Part shown: piece after piece, positions 58,535 to 64,000 of the stretch | Layout: each line of letters begins with the position of its first letter | Position numbering within the stretch: the first letter of the stretch is position 1 | Source of the DNA: Boesenbergia rotunda | Taxonomy: Eukaryota; Streptophyta; Magnoliopsida; Zingiberales; Zingiberaceae | Direction: 5' to 3' | Assembly: GCA_024364735.1 (NCBI GenBank) | Contig: JAGFNQ010005186.1 | Location: 294,862 to 358,861 of the forward strand | DNA: 64,000 nucleotides | Notes under the pieces: generated by a model | Databases searched by the model: none | Seen by the model: only the letters and a program-made list of their open reading frames with translations | What the model was told of the DNA's origin: nothing | Position numbers and translations under genes: made by a program

Positions 58535-58709
58535 ATACCCTAAGGAAACGAAGGGTTACCAATTCTATCATCCCTTGGAACAAAAGGTGTTTGTTTCAAG
58601 GCATGCTGTATTTCTGGAAAAAGAATTTCTTTTACAAGAAAACAGTAGGAGTAGCATTGAACTTGAAGAAGTTCAAGAAACTCCAATAGACATTACAGAG
58701 ACACCTAGT
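58535..58709 (+). repeat. 175-bp direct duplication, right copy
   Basis: Identical counterpart of 55881-56055; the pol frame continues from it into the C-terminal integrase tail and reverse transcriptase. Confidence 0.92.
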
Positions 58710-59912
58710 CTAGACCCACAACCAATAACTCATAATGATGAGCTATCAGTTGAACCTAAAACAACACCACTTCTTCGTAGGTCTGATAGGACACGTAATA
58801 TTCCAGAGAGATACGGATTTCTCATAAGTGAATCGAACGACGTGTTACTCGTTAACAATGACGAACCTATCAGTTATGAAGATGTTCTGATAAATTCAGA
58901 AAGGGATAAATGGCTTGAAGCCATGAAGTCGGAAATGGATTCCATGTACGAAAATCAAGTATGAGACTTGGTTAACCCGCCTGGAGGGATTATGCCCATA
59001 GGGTGCAAGTGGGTTTTCAAGAAGAAAACCGACATGGAAGGTAATGTTGTTACCTTTAAGGCTAGATTAGTGGCAAAAGGATATCGTCAGAAACAAGGAA
59101 TTGATTATGACGAAACCTATTTGCCAGTAGCTATGCTCAAATCCATTCGGATGCTCCTGGCCATAGCAGCTCATTATGATTATGAGATATAACAAATGGA
59201 TGTGAAAACAGCTTTCCTTAATGGAAACCTGCTTGAGGATGTATATATGACACAACCTGAAGGTTTCACATCGGTTAATAAAACCAAAGTATGCAAGCTT
59301 CGACGATCCATATATGGACTAAAGAAAGCATCCAGGAGCTGGAACATCCATTTTGATGAGACAATCAAAGAGTTTGATTTCTCACAAAATCCTGACGAAC
59401 CTTGTGTATACAAGAAGGTTAGTGGGAGTGCAGTCGTATTCCTAGTGTTATATGTCGATGATATTTTACTTATAGGAAACGATATATCAGTCTTACAGTC
59501 AGTTAAAATTTGGTTGTCCAAAACTTTCTCCATGAAAGACCTAGGAGAGGCAACCTATATCCTTGGGATTAGAATCTATAGAGATAGATCAAAACGGTTG
59601 CTTGGTCTTTTGCAGTCTACATATATAGACCGAGTGCTAGAAAGGTTTAGCATGTCGGAATCCAAGAAAAGTTACCTTCCCATCAGGCATGGGATCAACC
59701 TTTCAAAGTCTATGTGTCCGCGCACAGAAGACGAGAGGATTTGCATGAATAAGATTCCTTATGCATCCGCGATAGGATCTATCATGTATGCTATGTTATG
59801 TACTAGGCCCGATGTATCATATGCTCTAAGCGTCACAAGCAGATACCAGTCTGATCCAGGAATGGATCATTGGGCGGCTGTCAAGACAATCCTTAAGTAC
59901 TTAAGAAGAACT

Positions 59913-61270
59913 TGTTGGATCGAGAAAACCGATAGAGGGGGGGGGTGAATATCGGAAATCGTTCGGATTTTCGTAAAGAGCACGTACGCAGTGGAATTAA
60001 AATAAAAACAATCACAGCACAAAGACACAGTCGATTTACTTGGTTCGGAGCCTGTGTCGACTCCTACTCCAAGGCCCACGGTCGTTGACCGTTTACTTAG
60101 GGCAATTCTATATACACGCAAAACAGTTTACAATAATTTATTACAAGTGAGTGCACTAACAATAATAATAAAAAATTCGATCTTCGTTACCGACGTCCGG
60201 AGTGAATTGACTTTTTCGGGGCAGCGGGACGTCGTTGGCTCAAGTTGGAGTGTTTCCGGAGCAAGGCACGAGCGTAGAAGATCTTTGGGGTGTTGTGAGA
60301 ACAGTTGTCCTGAAGCCTTGGCCGAAGGCCCTTTATATAGGGCATGGGGGCGCCCGGGACGTCGGGGGCGCCCGGGACGTCGGGGGCGCCCCCACGTGGC
60401 CTCTGATCCGCAGAGCTCTCGGTCAACGTCTATCCTCTGGATCTGCTTTGACCGGGGCGCCCGGAGCGCTCGGGGCGCCCGCATTGACCGGGTCAAAGTC
60501 CTATCTCCTTGGCTTCGAGGGGTTTGGGTTCGATGTTGTGCATGGGGGCGCCCGCAGCGCAGGGGACGGCCGGGAGCAGCGGGGGCGCCCGGCCCAGCTT
60601 GTATTCGAACTCCTTTTTTTCTTTACTTGTTTTGTATGGCCCTTGGGGGCGCCCGGGACACTCCGGGCGCCCTACTCAGCTACTACCTCATTCCTTTGAG
60701 GCTATCTGAGCTGCAGACACTCCTTCCTTTGGTCCTGCATCCAGGGTTAGTCCAAAACACAATAAAGCAATAAAGTATTTGTTTATACAGCCTTAGCTGT
60801 CTTGGTTCTGACTTTGGTCTCCAAAATGGAGCCCTAGGTCGAACCGACGCCTACTGTTCTCTCGACGGGGAACGCGTCCTCACCTACTCCTCTCGGGAGA
60901 ATTTACCTGATGCCAACCGTTCCTCTGGTTGGACTTTTGCCTGACGGTCCTTTGTCAGGTCTTGTAAACTGGCAGTCCTTCGCCAGTTGCCTAGCAGTCC
61001 TTCGCTAGGGCTTCAGTCCCAGGCTGTCCTTCGCCTGGAGCCTAGCAGTCCTTCGCTAGGGCTTGATACTGACAGTCCTTCGTCAGTTGCCTAGCAATCC
61101 TTTGCTAGGGCTTTTTTTCCTGGCATTCCTTTGCCAGTGCCTAGCAGTCTTCGCTAGGGCTTTTCCTGCACACTAGATTAACTTGTTAGAAAATAAGAAA
61201 GACTTAACTTTTGACCTATGTTGCCATTTATCAAAACACGGGTTTGACTTAGGTGTATTCTGCACCAACA
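59913..61270 (-). repeat. 3' LTR of the Sirevirus-like element
   Basis: On the minus strand it runs TGTTGGTGCAGAATACACC ... GATATTCACCCCCCCC ... ATCCAACA (1,358 bp). A minisatellite of CTAGCGAAGGACTGC-type units lies at about 60955-61165, GGGGCGCCCGGG palindromes lie at 60348-60670, and a TATA box (CTATATAAAG, minus strand) at 60331-60340. Confidence 0.88.
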
Positions 61271-61290
61271 ATCTCCCCCTTTTGATTTAT
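61271..61290 (-). other. Polypurine tract adjoining the 3' LTR
   Basis: On the minus strand CAAAAGGGGGAGAT directly precedes the LTR. Further AGGGGGAG tracts occur near 61355, 61370 and 62008, giving the multiple polypurine tracts described for Sireviruses. Confidence 0.8.
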
Positions 61291-61539
61291 GGCAACCCTA
61301 GTTCAAAAAGTTAAGTTTAAGCAAAACATGAAAAAGTTTTAACTTTTGTTCCCTCCCCCTGGAAGGAATCTCCCCCTAGATGTTTCAAAAATTCGTGGGG
61401 TTAAAAAAACTTTACTTGTACTTGAAAACTTTTTGAAAATGTTAGCTTAAGTAAGAATTTCAGTTTTAATTCAGTTTTGAAAAACTTAAGCTTTAGAGTA
61501 CTTTAAAAAAAATTTGACAAGCTTAAGTAAGAACCTTTT

Positions 61540-61875
61540 GAAAGGCTAGAGTACTTAGAAAAATTTTGAAAGCTTGAGTAAAAATCTTGCAGCTAGAGTA
61601 CTTAGCAACATTTTGAAAGCTTTAAGAAATTTTGAAACTAGAGTACTTTAGACAAAATTTTGAAAGCTTTAAGAACTTTTGAAACTGGAGTACTTAGGCA
61701 AAATTTTGAAAGCTTTTAAGAACTTTTGAACCTGGAGTACTTAGGTAAAATTTTGAAAGCTTTTAAGAACTTTTGAAACTGGAGTACTTAGGCAAAATTT
61801 TGAAAGCTTTAAGAACTTTTGAAACTGGAGTACTTAGGCAAAATTTTGAAAGCTTTAAGAACTTAAGTACTTCTT
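61540..61875 (-). repeat. 46-47-bp tandem repeat in the Sirevirus 3' untranslated region
   Basis: Seven copies start near 61549, 61596, 61641, 61688, 61735, 61782 and 61828. Each carries GAGTACTTAG and TTTTGAAAGCTTT (plus-strand reading), and the later units are the most alike. The flanks 61291-61540 and 61876-62833 hold no ORF; they contain untranslated element sequence. Confidence 0.9.
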
Positions 61876-62833
61876 CAAAAAGTTTAAGCTTTTGAATAAA
61901 GGATAAGTATATTTTTGAACCTTTTTGAATAAAGGAAAATTTTGAAAACTTTTGAAAGCTTTTTGAATAAAAGATAAGAAAATTTTACTCTCTCCTTTCC
62001 TATCTCTCCCCCTTTGCCATATATCAAAACAGATAAATATAGCATGAATAAAGAAAAAGAATTTGCTGTACTGAACCAATTCATAATTAGATTTACACTA
62101 AATCAATCAATTTTCTCTGTAGGGACCTGTCTAACCCAATTAGCTACTTACTAACTGTTATAAACAGTAGTTTTTGCTAGGGTTAGTCAAGTTAAGTGTT
62201 TCTGTTCAAGTTAGATTTTCTAAACTTGACACTTAACTGGATTACTGTTTAAGTTATATTTAGTGCCCCAATTACTGCAGATGCACTGACTTAAAGCATC
62301 TTGAATTAAGGCAAAGACCTAAGCATCTCAACCCTTTCTAGGTTATCAATCAAAAGTACCCTAAGGTGCTTGTGAGATGCTGGCTTCTAAGTCTATAGGT
62401 GCATGCAGTTCTAGGGTTAGGGCCTAGGTTAAGTCCATTTTCAAAAAAAAAGCCTAATTTTTAAAGGGGGTAGTTTTGCAATAAAACTAAGTGAAAAGTG
62501 AAAACTGATTTTGAAATTAAGTAAAGCAGTTTTTCAAAATCTATTTTTAGAAAACTGATTTTTGAAATCAAGTAGAGTAGTAAAAAAAATTGAGATACTC
62601 TATTCTACAGAGCACAATCCTAACTGAAAAGAGAACAAGTACTCATAAACTGGTCAACAGAAAATAACGCAGGTAATCAAGGTTCAAATACAGTCAAACA
62701 GTCAAACCCAAGTCAACCCTACTGAGTAGGGGCAGTCAAATAGGTACAATATTAAGTGAATCTAAGACGAAGGACCGGGATGATCAGACGGGCCAGGCTG
62801 CCATGCATCGAATCGTGCCATCATCTCTATGTA

Positions 62834-64000
62834 TCATGCGTCAGCCACTTCTCGATCGGCTCGACGAGCTTCCATCTGCTCTAGGTGGTAGGCTTCGACT
62901 TCCTCTCGGAGACTCTGAACCTTTGTGTCTAAATGCATCACTCTCTGGTAGAGTGTCGGTAGAGCGGGCTCGTCGATGTGTGCTCGGGCGGCTGCAGCTA
63001 TGTCTCCAACATCGACTTCAACCTCCTCGTCTGAGTCGACTGGTGCTCCGGCCTGCTGTCGTCTCCAACTAAGAACCCCGGTGGCCGACACCTCTAGACC
63101 CGCTAAGGAAAAGTTTCTAAATCCTATTTCGTCAAAGTCGGTCATAGCGGAAATTTCACCAACGGTAATGTCCCGACCGTGGTGATGAAGGAGGGATGTG
63201 ATGATGTGGCAATATGATGTGCGCACTCGTCCCTGGGTCGTGACACTGGACGCATGCAGAATGGTATGAAACATATGGAGTCCAATGTCTAGGTCAAGGT
63301 GATGGACTAGGGCATAAAGAAGGAAAGCATGAAAGGGTCTCATAGTCCCTAGGTCTCTAGTAGAGAGTGGTAGGATGCAGCGGACCAGAACTCTATACAA
63401 GGCATAGTTCTGGGCCTGAAGTTCAACAGCTTGGAAGCGTTTGTTTGCGGGGAGGTCGACCCTATAGAAATAGGAGTGGATGGTATCTAGGGTAATGTCT
63501 GAGTAGGGAGGATCAAATGGGGGATTCCTGGGAGGATAGCAGCAGAATGTGGACTGAGAGGGTCGCAGTCCTAGGAAGCGGTTTAACAGAGTAGGGGTGA
63601 TGGTCAAAGGAATCCCTTGGACAGTGGTGTGAAACATAAGATTATCTTGTCGAATAATATTATTGTAAAATTCTGCGCATAAAGATTCATTAATGGTATG
63701 CGTGCAGAAGACAAGATTGTCCAATTGATAGAAGTTGATGATGTTCATGGCGACAGGGCATGATTGGGTAAAAAAGTGTCTATTGAGATAACTCGTTTTA
63801 ATAGGCTTGTAGATTGTTTGTGCAAACCTATTACATAACTCTAGATTAGGAAATCTAGGGTCGGGACTAGGTTGGGCACCGGGGTTGGCCGGGTTCGGTC
63901 GGCGTCTTCTAAGTTAAGAGAGTTAAAGGAAGAATAAAGATATTGCATGAAATAAATTTAAATGCAATAAAAATAATAATCATACCGGACGGCTCGGGGA
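62834..64000 (-). CDS. Envelope-position ORF of the Sirevirus-like element, 5' partial, possibly spliced
   Basis: The 304-aa frame from ATG 63748 stays open upstream to about 63908, so the true start is probably further 5'. It contains NIINFYQLDNLVFC, a RFLGLRPSQ segment, and ALVHHLDLDIGLHMFHTIL, resembling the putative plant transposon protein domain found downstream of pol in Sireviruses. The C-terminus (about 265-304) is charged and probably a coiled coil. No signal peptide or membrane segment is evident, so a true envelope role is doubtful. At 63909-63985 (minus strand) a 77-bp AT-rich stretch has a GTATGA donor and a TTAACTTAG acceptor; removing it joins two open frames in phase, while leaving it in gives a stop. 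The upstream exon is cut by the window edge. Confidence 0.65.

Larger units (their letters stand above)
48209..59912 (+). mobile_element. Angela-like Copia retrotransposon, 5' part, heavily nested
   Basis: The 5' LTR (48209-51995, about 2.2 kb without its own insertion) opens TGTTAGTGAC and ends GGTCCCAACA. It is followed by an initiator-Met-tRNA primer-binding site, a leader of about 1.85 kb, and a gag-protease-integrase-RT frame in Copia order. Long LTRs, the single polyprotein frame and the CHHCGKEGHW zinc knuckle suit the Angela lineage. The element is cut at 59912 by a Sirevirus-like element, so its 3' end lies beyond the window. Confidence 0.85.
53860..59912 (+). pseudogene. gag-pol of the Angela-like element, decayed and interrupted
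   Basis: The frame starts at ATG 53860. Gag carries three in-frame stops (53926, 53986, 54178) before its zinc knuckle CHHCGKEGHWQRNC. The protease active site reads DIG where DTG is expected. Integrase keeps the HHCC region (WHCRLDH ... CESC) and a catalytic D-D-E set (HTDVCGP, FIDDHSRFGY, RSDRGGEY, NGISERHNR). After the 2.48-kb insertion at 56056-58534 the same frame resumes in reverse transcriptase (QMDVKTAFLNG, LYVDDILLIGND) with stops at about 58962 and 59190. It is then cut at 59912 within the RNase H approach (ASAIGSIMYAM, TRPDVSYA). The copy cannot produce its proteins. Confidence 0.9.
59913..64000 (-). mobile_element. Sirevirus-like Copia element, 3' end, runs off the window
   Basis: On the minus strand, from the right window edge, come an envelope-position ORF, an untranslated region with tandem repeats and several purine tracts, a polypurine tract and the 3' LTR. 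An extra ORF between pol and the LTR, several polypurine tracts and a long GC-rich LTR are reported hallmarks of Sireviruses. It is inserted in the RT/RNase H region of the Angela-like element and is therefore younger than it. Confidence 0.8.

Noticed and set aside
60054..60773. Plus-strand 239-codon open frame in the Sirevirus LTR
   Set aside because: It follows the GC-rich palindrome region of the LTR on the antisense strand and has no recognisable domain.

Overview
This window is plant nuclear DNA: spliceosomal introns, a NAC factor, a DYW-type PPR gene, a chloroplast ClpB relative, a nuclear transport factor 2 gene, and many nested plant transposons. The PPR gene runs from GC-rich at its 5' end to GC-poor at its 3' end, and Angela-type and Sirevirus-type Copia elements are present. 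Both suggest a monocot; the species cannot be told from sequence alone.

Layout. 0-4.4 kb: an intact single-exon NAC gene (minus), a fragment of TOR kinase exons, and a frameshifted small gene with a UAP56-binding motif (plus). 4.4-18.4 kb: AT-rich, gene-poor DNA with a Mutator-type MITE, a beta-xylosidase fragment, a 2.1-kb foldback element, and a 3.9-kb long-TIR element with a 9-bp target duplication that contains two hAT-type insertions. 18.4-20.4 kb: an intact intronless PPR-DYW gene. 20.9-31.4 kb: a ClpB3-like gene (minus) whose 5' exons look normal but whose body carries at least five independent lesions, so it is read as a pseudogene. 32-47.4 kb: a tandem segmental duplication of an NTF2 gene. 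The first copy is intact (two exons, 123 aa). The second is broken by truncation, a frameshift and several insertions, including a clean solo LTR. Because the copies are paralogous, each supplies the empty site for insertions in the other.

48.2-64 kb: a nested stack of retrotransposons. An Angela-like Copia element (plus) has a long 5' LTR, a primer-binding site and a decayed gag-pol frame. Its LTR holds a solo LTR of a second family. Its pol is interrupted by a 2.48-kb TG...CA insertion flanked by a 175-bp perfect direct duplication. Its RT/RNase H region is cut by the 3' LTR of a Sirevirus-like Copia element (minus), which runs off the right end of the window and carries an envelope-position ORF with a plausible small intron.

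Genes likely to work are the NAC factor, the PPR-DYW protein and NTF2 copy 1; they share no pathway and look like unrelated neighbours. I found no new defence-like or biosynthetic system. The most unusual signals are structural: a templated repair patch in the ClpB pseudogene, the 175-bp duplication around the insertion in pol, the foldback element, and the possible intron in the Sirevirus envelope-position gene.
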